A DNA stretch of 64,000 nucleotides from Croceibacterium sp. TMG7-5b_MA50 (GTDB lineage Bacteria; Pseudomonadota; Alphaproteobacteria; Sphingomonadales; Sphingomonadaceae). Position numbers and translations under genes: made by a program. Under the pieces are notes generated by a model that saw only the letters and a list, made by a program, of their open reading frames with translations, did not search any database and was not told where the DNA came from. The stretch's first letter is position 1. The number at the start of each line of letters is the position of its first letter. Below, in pieces: positions 8,017 through 16,800 of this stretch. The stretch spans positions 1,630,001 through 1,694,000 of the forward strand of contig NZ_CP156082.1 in the NCBI RefSeq assembly GCF_039830145.1, in the 5' to 3' direction.

Positions 8017-9387
8017 TCAGAAGCTGTCCTCGTACACGCGGGCGATATCGCCGGCCCATTCGCCATGGAACCGGTCGAGCAGCCGTTGCGCGGGCACCTT
8101 GCCGCTGCTGACTATCTCCTCCAGCGGCTCAAGGAAGCCGGCCTCGCTGTCGCCACTGGCGTTCAGGCGACCTCGCGCCACCAGCCCGCTCCGGGCGATC
8201 GGCAGCACTTCGCGCGCGAGCTCCTGCAGGCGGCGTCCGCCCGGTATTGGTGCGTCGAGACCCAGCCGCGGCACGGCGGTGCGCAGCGCCTCCCGCTCCT
8301 CCATCGACCAGTGCCTGACGAGGTCCCATGCGGCATCGAGCGCCGCACCGTCGTACAGGAGGCCGACCCACAAGGCAGGTAGCGCGCAGATGCGGTTCCA
8401 GGGGCCGCCATCGGCGCCGCGCATCTCCAGGAAGCTCTTCAACCGCACCTCCGGGAAGGCGGTGCTGAGATGGTCCCACCAATCGCTGGCTGTCGGCTTC
8501 TCCCCCGGCAGTGCGGGCAGGCGGCCATCGAGAAAATCACGGAAGCTCTGCCCGGCGGCATCGATGTAGCGCCCGTCGCGGAACACGAAATACATCGGCA
8601 CATCGAGCATGTAGTCGACATAGCGTTCGTAGCCGAAGCCCTCGTCGAACACGAAGGGGATCATGCCGGTGCGGTGCGGATCGGTGTCCGACCAGATATG
8701 GCTACGATACGACAGGAAGCCGTTTGGCTTGCCTTCGGTGAACGGCGAGTTGGCGAACAGCGCCGTCGCCAGCGGCTGCAATGCCAGCGAAGTGCGGAAC
8801 TTCTTCGCCATGTCAGCTTCCGACCCATAATCCAGGTTCACCTGGATGGTGCAGGTGCGCAGCATCATGTCGAGGCCCAGCGTGCCCACGCGCGGCATGT
8901 GACGCAACATGATCTCGTACCGGCCCTTGGGCATGATCGGCAGTTCGCCCCGCCGCTTGTCGGGCCACATGCCGAGGCCGAGGAAGGCAGTGCCGGTCTC
9001 CTGCCCGATGGCCTTCACCTGCGTGAGGTGGCGGCCGGTCTCGGCACAGGTCTGGTGCAGGTTCTCCAGCGGAGCGCCCGACAATTCGAGCTGACCCGCC
9101 GGCTCCAGGCTGACGGTGCCGTCCGGCCCGCCCATGGCGATGACCTTCCCGTTCTCCTCGATCGGAGTCCAGCCGAAGCGTTGCAGCGCCAGCAGCAGGT
9201 CGCGAATGCCGCCCGGCTCGTCATAGGAGGGGGCATGATGGTCGGCCGTGGCGTAGACCAGCTTCTCGTGCTCGGTGCCGATCCGCCACGCCTCGCACGG
9301 CTTCTCCCCGCGCTGCATGGGGGCGACCAGATCGTCGCGGCTTTCAATGACCGGTTCGGCCGCATCGGTCGCGGTGCGCGTGCTCAT
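8017..9387 (-). CDS. gshA: Glutamate-cysteine ligase
   Basis: A 456-residue enzyme for the first step of glutathione synthesis, ATP-dependent joining of glutamate and cysteine. It resembles the plant/alphaproteobacterial GCS2-type ligase rather than the E. coli type. It starts with RDDLVAPMQRGEKP and WRIGTEHEKLVY. Other family segments are GGPDGTVSLEPAGQLELSG near 105, RTCTIQVNLDYGSEADMAKK near 188 and FEMRG-like SFLEMRGADGGPWNRI near 320. The gene lies 47 bp downstream of rsmE in the same direction, so the M20 peptidase, rsmE and gshA are probably co-transcribed. Confidence 0.95.
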   Translation of the reverse strand: MSTRTATDAAEPVIESRDDLVAPMQRGEKPCEAWRIGTEHEKLVYATADHHAPSYDEPGGIRDLLLALQRFGWTPIEENGKVIAMGGPDGTVSLEPAGQLELSGAPLENLHQTCAETGRHLTQVKAIGQETGTAFLGLGMWPDKRRGELPIMPKGRYEIMLRHMPRVGTLGLDMMLRTCTIQVNLDYGSEADMAKKFRTSLALQPLATALFANSPFTEGKPNGFLSYRSHIWSDTDPHRTGMIPFVFDEGFGYERYVDYMLDVPMYFVFRDGRYIDAAGQSFRDFLDGRLPALPGEKPTASDWWDHLSTAFPEVRLKSFLEMRGADGGPWNRICALPALWVGLLYDGAALDAAWDLVRHWSMEEREALRTAVPRLGLDAPIPGGRRLQELAREVLPIARSGLVARGRLNASGDSEAGFLEPLEEIVSSGKVPAQRLLDRFHGEWAGDIARVYEDSF

Positions 9388-9434
9388 GCGCGGGCCGTTA
9401 ATGGCAAGGCCACACGCGCGCCAGCGCTAAAGCA

Positions 9435-10196
9435 TCAGGACCAGTCCCCCGCCACACCCATCCACAGCGCGGTAGCAGCGATCGCGGCGGTTTCGCCGCG
9501 CAGGATGCGCGGGCCGAGCGTGATCGGCCGGGCCTGCGGATGGGCGCGGATCAGCGCGCGTTCCGCATCGTCCCAGCCGCCTTCCGGGCCGGTCAGCAAC
9601 GCGGCCGGACCGGGTTCACCGGCGAAGCTGGCGCGAGCCGGCTCGCCCCCGGCCTCGTCCGCGAAGAACAGCCTGCGGTTGGCCGGCCAGTCACGCAGCA
9701 GTGAATCCAGCTTCGTGACCGGGGTGAGGTCGGGCAGCGCGGTGCGCGCGCATTGCTCCGCCGCCTCCACGATGTGCGCCCGGGCACGATCAGGATTCAG
9801 GCGATCGGCAACGCAGCGGCGCGCCAGCACGGGCACGATGCGCGCAGCACCCAATTCCGTGCCTTTTTCCAGCAACAGATCGAACCTGTCCTTCTTCAGC
9901 AGGGCGGCGCACAGCCAAAAATCCGGCACGGCCTCGCGCTCGCGCAATCGATGCTGCGGGGTCAGAACCAGCGCTTTCTTGCCCGTGTCCGTTACCTGAG
10001 CCGCCCATTCGCCGGTCTGATCGTCGCACAGGATCACGGTGTCGCCCACGCCCACGCGCATGACCCGCAGAAGGTAATGCGCCTGCGCCTCCGCAATGGA
10101 CACGGGCGCCTCTTGGGACAGCGTGTCGGGGACGAACAGGCGCGGGGCGCTGCGCGGGGGCCAGGCGGGGGTGGCGGGCACGAACGATCCGGTCAT
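9435..10196 (-). CDS. rsmE: 16S rRNA (uracil-1498-N3)-methyltransferase RsmE
   Basis: A 253-residue SPOUT-class methyltransferase that methylates U1498 of 16S rRNA with S-adenosylmethionine. The C-terminal knot motifs are clear: LLTGPEGGWDDAE near 205 and LGPRILRGETAAIAA near 230. The N-terminal PUA-like part contains HYLLRVMRVGVGDTV. ATG 10196 overlaps the stop of the upstream M20 peptidase gene as ATGA, showing translational coupling. The longer open frame to 10577 is shadow sequence inside that peptidase gene. gshA follows downstream. Confidence 0.95.
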   Translation of the reverse strand: MTGSFVPATPAWPPRSAPRLFVPDTLSQEAPVSIAEAQAHYLLRVMRVGVGDTVILCDDQTGEWAAQVTDTGKKALVLTPQHRLREREAVPDFWLCAALLKKDRFDLLLEKGTELGAARIVPVLARRCVADRLNPDRARAHIVEAAEQCARTALPDLTPVTKLDSLLRDWPANRRLFFADEAGGEPARASFAGEPGPAALLTGPEGGWDDAERALIRAHPQARPITLGPRILRGETAAIAATALWMGVAGDWS

Positions 10197-11578
10197 CGCG
10201 CGATGGTGGTCAGCACCTTGCGCCATTGCTGCACGCCGGGGTCGAGCGTCGCCAGCGGCAGCCGTTCGTTGAGGCCGTGGGCGAAGCCATCCTCCGCCCG
10301 GATGAAGGTGGCACCGACGCCCAGCGCCGGGATGTCCTGTGCTCGGAAGTGCATCGAATCGGTTGCGCCCGCGCTCATTCCGGGAACCACCGGCAGGCCC
10401 GGCGCACGCTCCTCCACCGCGGCGCGGATCGCCGCCATGATCTCCGGCTGCAAGGGCGACTCGATCGATTCCAGCGTGCCGTTGTCGATGAATTCGATGG
10501 CGATTGCCGGATTGCCGATCACCTGCGTCAGCGTCGCCATGACCTCCGCCCGGCTGGTGCCGGGAAAGATACGGCAATTGACGTTCGCCCGAATTGATTG
10601 CGGCAACGCATTGGGGGCATGGCCACCCTCGACCATGGTCGGCACGCAGGTGGTACGCACCTGGCCGACATATTCCGGCCGGGCGGACAGGGTGGCGATC
10701 GCGGCCTGGTCCGCCGGGTCGGCGGCATAGGCCTGCATCGCAGCGGCGATCTCGGGCGAGGCGGTGGCCGCGGTGCCTTCGAAATAGGCCTTGGTCAGCG
10801 GGCTCAGCTTCGGCGGGAACTGGTAGGCGCCGATGGCGGACAGCGCCGCGCTCATGTCGACGATGGGGTTGGTGTCGTCAGGCCGGCTGGAATGGCCGCC
10901 CGCATCGGTCAGCGTCAGGCGGTAATCGGCGTAGGTCTTCTCGCCCGCCTGCACCGTATAGACGAAGGGCTTGCCGTCGGCATCAAGCTGCCCGCCGCCG
11001 GAATCCGCATTGAGCACCAGCGCCGCGTTCGCGAATGCCTTTGCCGCCGCGGCTGTAGTGCGCATCTGCGTCTCCTCGTCGCCGGTGAACAGCAGCACGA
11101 TGTCGCGCGCCGGAATCCAGCCTTCGCGCTTCAGCCCCATCAGGGCGGCCATGACCATGGACAGGTCGGCCTTGTTGTCGAGCGCGCCGCGCCCGAATAC
11201 AAAGCCATCCTCCACCACTGCGGTGAACGGGTCACGCTCCCAATCCTCCGCCCGCGCTTCGACCACGTCCATGTGGGCCAGCACCACGATCGGCCCCGCG
11301 CTGCGGTCACGCCCGGAGTAGCGGGCGGTGAGGTAGCCAGTCTCCCCCAGCGGGACGAAGGAGACGTCGTCCTGGGCGAAGCCGGACTGGACCAGCCGGT
11401 CGGTCAGCAGCGCCGCCAGCCGCGGCACCTCCCCCCGGCCGGCGACGGTGGGCACCTCGATCGCCTCCGTCAGGATCGCCAGCGCCTCCTGCCCGGCGGT
11501 GGTCGCCGGCACGTCCTGCGCCTGCGCGGTCACGGCAGCGCAGAGCAGAGCGGGGGCGGCAAGCAGGGTGAGGCGCAT
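10193..11578 (-). CDS. Exported M20-family metallopeptidase
   Basis: A 461-residue zinc peptidase of the M20/M28 clan (carboxypeptidase, dipeptidase or deacylase). Residues 1-20 form a signal peptide ending AVTAQAQD, so it acts in the periplasm. Metal-site segments are VLAHMDVV, RGALDNKADLSM, LFTGDEETQM (the catalytic GluGlu pair) and LNADSGGG. A dimerisation/lid domain follows, and the last ligand region is MSAGATDSMHFR. ATG 11578 fits the signal peptide; the longer frame to 11716 would cross the divergent ubiA start. The substrate cannot be named from sequence. It overlaps rsmE by 4 bp and diverges from ubiA across about 100 bp. Confidence 0.88.
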   Translation of the reverse strand: MRLTLLAAPALLCAAVTAQAQDVPATTAGQEALAILTEAIEVPTVAGRGEVPRLAALLTDRLVQSGFAQDDVSFVPLGETGYLTARYSGRDRSAGPIVVLAHMDVVEARAEDWERDPFTAVVEDGFVFGRGALDNKADLSMVMAALMGLKREGWIPARDIVLLFTGDEETQMRTTAAAAKAFANAALVLNADSGGGQLDADGKPFVYTVQAGEKTYADYRLTLTDAGGHSSRPDDTNPIVDMSAALSAIGAYQFPPKLSPLTKAYFEGTAATASPEIAAAMQAYAADPADQAAIATLSARPEYVGQVRTTCVPTMVEGGHAPNALPQSIRANVNCRIFPGTSRAEVMATLTQVIGNPAIAIEFIDNGTLESIESPLQPEIMAAIRAAVEERAPGLPVVPGMSAGATDSMHFRAQDIPALGVGATFIRAEDGFAHGLNERLPLATLDPGVQQWRKVLTTIAR

Positions 11579-11680
11579 TTTAGTTCCCGGACCTTGGAGG
11601 GGACGATGCTTGTCGCGCCCTGCCCGGCGGCGCGCAAGCCCGCACTTCCGGCAGCGGCCCGCTTGCTCTAGGTGCCAGCC

Positions 11681-12586
11681 ATGGCCCCGACCATCCTGAC
11701 CCCCGACAGCCAGCATCGCGGGCTGGTCGCCCGCCTGCCGCAGCGCCCCCGCGACCTGGCGCTGCTGGCGCGGTTCGATCGGCCGATCGGCTGGTGGCTG
11801 CTGTTCTGGCCATGCGCCTGGGGCGTGTGGCTGACCGGCACGGGGTTGCAGGCGGAGCTGGTGTTGTGGCTGCTGCTGGGGGCGATCGCCATGCGCGGTG
11901 CGGGCTGCGTGTACAACGACATCGTCGATGCCGATCTGGACCGGCAGGTAGCGCGCACCGCAGCGAGGCCGATCGCCAGCGGCCGGGTCAGCGTGAAGGC
12001 GGCCTGGGTGTGGCTGGTGGCGTTGTGCCTGGTCGGGCTGCTGGTGCTGTTCCAGCTGCGCTGGCAGGCGCAGCTGGTGGCGCTGGGCAGCCTTTTCCTG
12101 GTCGCCGCCTACCCCTTCATGAAGCGGATCACCGGCTGGCCGCAGGCGTGGCTGGGGCTGGTGTTCACCTGGGGCGTGCCCGTCGGCTGGGTGGCGCTGC
12201 GCGGCGACCGGCCGGAGGTGCTGGCGGCGCTGTATCTCGGCAGCATCTTCTGGTGCATCGGCTATGACACGATCTACGCGCTGCAGGACCGGGAGGATGA
12301 TGCGCTGGTCGGCATCCGATCGAGCGCGCTGACGCTAGGGCCCCGGGTCCGCGCGGGCGTGTGGACCTGCTACTCCCTTGCGATCTCCGGCTGGGGCGCA
12401 GCGTTCTGGCTGCTGCGAGGCGATCCGCTGGCATTGCTGGCGATCGCGCCGGCGGCGGCGCACCTGGCATGGCAGGCGGCGACCTTGCAGGCCGACGACC
12501 CGGTCAACCCGCTGGCCCGTTTCCGATCAAATCGCTTCGCCGGCCTGCTGGTTGCGTCCGGGTGCCTGGTAGTCGGCAACGCCTGA
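11681..12586 (+). CDS. ubiA: 4-hydroxybenzoate polyprenyltransferase
   Basis: A 301-residue integral membrane prenyltransferase that attaches the polyprenyl tail to 4-hydroxybenzoate in ubiquinone synthesis. The first Asp-rich motif is GCVYNDIVDADLDRQVARTAARP near 70-92; the second is YALQDREDDALVGIRSSA near 200. It has about eight or nine hydrophobic helices, with DRPIGWWLLFWPCAWG at the start. An in-frame GTG at 11672 is possible, but ATG 11681 is the likelier start. It stands alone on the plus strand, divergent from the peptidase-rsmE-gshA set. Confidence 0.95.
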   Translation: MAPTILTPDSQHRGLVARLPQRPRDLALLARFDRPIGWWLLFWPCAWGVWLTGTGLQAELVLWLLLGAIAMRGAGCVYNDIVDADLDRQVARTAARPIASGRVSVKAAWVWLVALCLVGLLVLFQLRWQAQLVALGSLFLVAAYPFMKRITGWPQAWLGLVFTWGVPVGWVALRGDRPEVLAALYLGSIFWCIGYDTIYALQDREDDALVGIRSSALTLGPRVRAGVWTCYSLAISGWGAAFWLLRGDPLALLAIAPAAAHLAWQAATLQADDPVNPLARFRSNRFAGLLVASGCLVVGNA

Positions 12587-12800
12587 CGGCCAGAGCCAAG
12601 CCGCCCCCTTCAGACAATAACACGGTCCACTTCTCCCCGTCCTTGCGACAGGCGGTCGCGGCCATGCGTTACCCCCGATGTCTGCTGGAAGACAAACTTC
12701 ACGTCTTCGCAATACTTTGCCGCAGATACATGAAAGATCGTCGTGACCTTGGTTAAGGCACGGCGGTCTTAGCGGCCCGATCCGAATGGGGGATCTGACG
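12587..12800 (+). promoter_or_regulatory. Gene-free leader before the cellulose operon
   Basis: About 214 bp without a convincing gene between ubiA and the first bcs gene. It is AT-richer than its surroundings (for example CAATACTTTGCCGCAGATAC near 12711-12730) and contains the short inverted repeat CCTTGGTTAAGG near 12748. The promoter of the whole bcs operon should lie here, but no confident -35/-10 pair can be assigned by eye. The purine run GGGGGA at 12788-12793 is the ribosome site of the first gene. Confidence 0.4.
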
Positions 12801-13136
12801 ATGGCAGTTCGCAATGACATCAGCAGCCTGCTGGCCAGGTTGGGGCGCACCGACCTGCAATATCGTGAATTCGCGGATCCATTGGGTGACATGGAGATGT
12901 GGCCCATTTTCGAGGCACTGCTGCAAGATCCGCGCATAGTCGGTCGCGCGCCCACCTTGCTGGACCAGCGGCGCCGCGGCCACCCGCCGGCCGCACGGCA
13001 TCCGGCAGAGGCATCTGCCGCGATGGACACACCGGCGCCGACAGCTCCGCCACAGGCCGCGGCGGTCGATCCGCAGGTGCGCGCCTTCTCCGGCCAGCTT
13101 GGCGCCCAGTCCCGCCGGCACGAGGGCTCGCAATGA
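12801..13136 (+). CDS. BcsR/BcsP-like small cellulose operon protein
   Basis: A 111-residue protein opening the cellulose operon. Its N-terminal 40 residues (NDISSLLARLG, then LQYREF and MWPIFEALL) resemble the short BcsR/YhjR-type segment. The rest is Pro/Ala-rich and probably disordered, as described for proline-rich BcsP proteins. Such proteins are thought to support assembly or localisation of the synthase with BcsQ. The family call rests on position and a short motif, so it is moderate. ATG 12801 has GGGGGA seven bases upstream and is preferred to ATG 12786. The stop overlaps the bcsQ start in ATGA. Confidence 0.55.
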   Translation: MAVRNDISSLLARLGRTDLQYREFADPLGDMEMWPIFEALLQDPRIVGRAPTLLDQRRRGHPPAARHPAEASAAMDTPAPTAPPQAAAVDPQVRAFSGQLGAQSRRHEGSQ

Positions 13137-13852
13137 CCCTGATCCTGTTCCATTCGCCCAAAGGCGGCGTCGGCAACACCTTCCTGGCGGCGCACTGCGC
13201 CATGGAATTCGCCGCGCGCGGCCACGAGACCGTCGCCATCGACTTCACCTACCAGGCATCGCTGAAGCTGTTCTTCGGCCTGCTGCCCGACCAGCCGCTG
13301 GTGAAAGCCGGCGACCCCTCCGGCGACGAAATGGTAGTGGCCGGGGTGGAGCTGTTCGATGGCGAGGAACTGGGCCGCTCCCCCGCTTTCCGGCAGCTGC
13401 TGACCCAGTCGGGTGCGCAGCCGTTCCCCGCCGACAAGGTGATCGTGGCCGACATCGCCGCCCACGACCGGGCGCTGCGCCAGCTGCTGATGCCGCATGC
13501 AGCGCTGCATGTGATCCCCATCGTACCCCGACCCGCGGCGCTGGCGACGCTGGTCCATGTCGATCCCGACACTCCGCTGATCGAGTTGGAGCGGACCGCG
13601 CTGGTACTGAACATGCTGGACGACACCCGCACCCTATCACGCCATTCACGGGTCTTCCTGGCGCAGGGGTTCGGCGGCCTGCTGGCCGGGTCGGTCCGCC
13701 AGGACGAATGCGTTGGGGAGGCGGTCGCCACCTTCGACTCGCTCGCCAGGCTTTTCCCGCATAGTCCCGCACTGGCCGATATCGGTCATCTTGCGGCGGA
13801 GCTCGAGCTGCGCGCCGGTCTGGTCCAACCGTCGGTCGAGGCCACGGCATGA
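13133..13852 (+). CDS. bcsQ: Cellulose biosynthesis ParA/MinD-like protein BcsQ
   Basis: A 239-residue MinD/ParA-superfamily protein. The P-loop reads HSPKGGVGNT at 8-17: the usual Lys before Thr is Asn, so the nucleotide loop is non-standard, as is common in BcsQ (E. coli has GGVGTTT). The switch region is VAIDFTYQASLKLFFGL. BcsQ is required for cellulose production and polar positioning of the synthase in enterobacteria; that role is inferred here. The frame is locked between ATGA overlaps with the upstream small gene and with bcsAB, so the three are translationally coupled. Confidence 0.85.
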   Translation: MTLILFHSPKGGVGNTFLAAHCAMEFAARGHETVAIDFTYQASLKLFFGLLPDQPLVKAGDPSGDEMVVAGVELFDGEELGRSPAFRQLLTQSGAQPFPADKVIVADIAAHDRALRQLLMPHAALHVIPIVPRPAALATLVHVDPDTPLIELERTALVLNMLDDTRTLSRHSRVFLAQGFGGLLAGSVRQDECVGEAVATFDSLARLFPHSPALADIGHLAAELELRAGLVQPSVEATA

Positions 13853-16800
13853 CGCGCCTGCACGGTCCGGCCGCCTGGGTCCTGTATGCTCTGCTAGCCG
13901 TTCTGGCGGTGCTGGTCGTAACGGTGCCGCTGGGACTGGGCGATCAGTGGATCTTCGCCGCGCTGACGGTCGCAGGCGCCGTCTGGCTGGCCAGCCGGCA
14001 CACCCGCCCGGCACTGCTGACGCTCGGCATCCTCAGCCTCATCATTTCCACCCGCTACATCTTCTGGCGTACGACCCAGACGCTGTCGTTCGACAGCCCG
14101 CTGGAAACGGTGCTGGGCTTGGGCCTCTACGCGGCGGAGCTGTATGCGTGGGCCATCCTGGTGCTGGGCCTGCTGCAGACCGCCTGGCCGCTGGAACGCC
14201 GAAATGTCGCCATCCGGGGGGAGCCGGACAGCTGGCCGGTGGTCGACGTGTTCATCCCGACCTACAACGAAAGCCTCGCCATCGTGCGGACGACGGTGTT
14301 CGCGGCACTGGACATGGATTACCCGCCTGACCGGTTCCGGGTGTTCATCCTGGATGACGGGCGCCGGGCGGAATTCCAGGCCTTCGCGCGGGAGGTCGGC
14401 TGCGGTTACCTGACGCGGGCCGACAACAACCATGCCAAGGCCGGCAACCTCAACACCGCCATGCGCAAGACCAATGGCGATCTGGTGGCGATCTTCGATT
14501 GCGACCATGTGCCGACGCGCGCGTTCCTGCAGCTGTCGGTAGGCTGGTTCCAGCGGGATGCGCGGCTGGCCCTGCTGCAGACCCCGCACCACATGTATTC
14601 GCCCGATCCGGTGCAGCGGAACCTGCGCTCCGTGAAGGATCAGCCGGGCGAAGGCGACCTGTTCTACGGCCCGATCCAGAAGGGCAACGACCTGTGGAAC
14701 GCGGCGTTCTTCTGCGGGTCATGCGCAATCATCCGGCGCGATGCGCTGAGCGATATCGGCGGCTTCGCGTTCGAGACGGTGACGGAGGACGCGCATACCG
14801 CGCTGAAGCTGCAACGGCGCGGCTGGAACACCGCCTATCTCGACAGCCGCCTTGCCGCGGGGCTCGCGACGGAGCGGCTGGTGCTGCATATCGGGCAGCG
14901 CATCCGCTGGGCGCGCGGCATGACGCAGATCCTGCGGATCGACAATCCGCTGATGGGCCGCGGCCTCAACTGGCCGCAGCGGCTTTGTTACCTGAATGCC
15001 ATGCTGCATTTCCAGTTTCCGCTGCCCAGGATCGTGTTCCTGACCAGCCCGCTGGCCTACCTGCTGTTCGGCGCGAACATCATCCATGCGTCGGCCTCCA
15101 TGATCTTCGCCTATGCCCTACCGCATCTGTACTGTTCCATGGTCGCGGGCAGCCTGACGCACGGGCCGGACCGGCGCCCGTTCTGGAGCGAGATCTACGA
15201 AACGCTGATCGCCTTCCACCTGGTGCGGCCGACGGTCGTCACCTGGTTCCAGCCGCGCAAGGGCAAGTTCAACGTGACCGACAAGGGCGACACGCTGGAA
15301 CAGAGCTTCTTCGACCGGCAGGCGGTGCGGCCGCATCTGCTGTGCATCGCGCTGGTGGTGATCGGGGTGATCTGGGGCGCGGTGAAGCTGGTGTTCTACC
15401 CCCACCTGTTCGACATCCAGGGCGATACCTTCGCGCTGAACGCCGCCTGGGCGACCTTCAGTCTGCTGATCCTGACCGCCGCTGTTTCCGTGGCCTACGA
15501 ATCGCGTCAGGCACGCAGGTTCGTGCGCATTCCGGCGAACCTGCCCTGCACCATCCACTTCGCCAACGGCCACATCCTGGATGCGCGAACGGAGGAAATC
15601 TCGATGGGCGGGCTGACCGCCCGGCTGCCGGGCGACATCCTGGCCGATATCAGCGGCTGGCAGCCAACCCACCTGTCCATGCCCATGGCGGACGAGCGGC
15701 TGACCCTGCCGGTGCAGCCGGTCAGCCAGAAAGGCGGCCAGATCCGCCTACGCTTCCCGGGCCTGGACCTCAGACAGGAACGCCAATTGGTACGCGCCGT
15801 GATGGGGCGCGCCGATGCATGGACCCGTGCGACTCCGCGCCGCCAAGTCTCCGCCCTGACCGCCTTCAAGGACATTGTCGTGATCGCATTCGTGACCATC
15901 GGCCGTCTGTTCCGCCTCAACAAGGCGGAACGCCGGGCGGAAGCCGCCGCCATTACCCTGCATGAGGAGGAGACGCGCAACTTCGTGCCGGAACCAGCCA
16001 GCCGCAGCCCGGCGCTGCGCGGTGCCGGACGCCGCCCGCTCGCGGCAGGCGCGGGTGCGCTGGCGGCGCTGCTGTTCGCCGGGCTGCTGCTCGGCCCGCA
16101 GGCCGCCTTCGCGCAGGCACCGGGGGAGGATGCGGCACCTGCGGGGCAGGCAGGCACCAGCCGCCGCGTCATGACGCTGCGGGACCTGCGCATCCTTCGC
16201 CCGATCCGCCTGGAAGGCACGCGGGGAGAGATCGGCATCCCGTTCGGCATGCGGCAGGACGAGGTCGTGACCGGCGCCCGGCTGGTGCTGAACTTCGCCA
16301 GCAGCCCGGCCATGCTCGCCGACCTCAGCCAGCTGGTCGTGTTGCTGAATGACGAAGTGGTGCAGACCATTCCGCTGACCCAGGCGGAGGCGGCCGGCCG
16401 TGTCCTGACGATCCCGGTCAACCCGGCGCTGTTCCTGCCGGGCGACAACCGGCTGAACCTGCGGCTGGTCGGCCATTACACCCGCGATTGCGAGGACCCG
16501 TTCCACTCCTCGCTATGGGCCAATGTCTCCAATGTGCGATCGTGGCTGGACCTCGATGTGCAGCGGCTGCGCCTGCCGCCCGACCTGGCGCGTCTGCCCC
16601 GCCCGCTGTTCGATCCGGGCCAGACCGGCGCGCTGGTGCTGCCGTTCGTCTTCGCCACGGCGCCGGACAATGCCGCGCTGGAAGCGGCGGCCGCGATCGC
16701 CGGCTGGATGGGATCGGAGGCGAGCTATCGCGGGTTCGACTTCCCGCCTGTGGTCGGTCGCCTGCCGCGCGGCGATGCCGTCGTGTTCCTGCGCGCCGGC

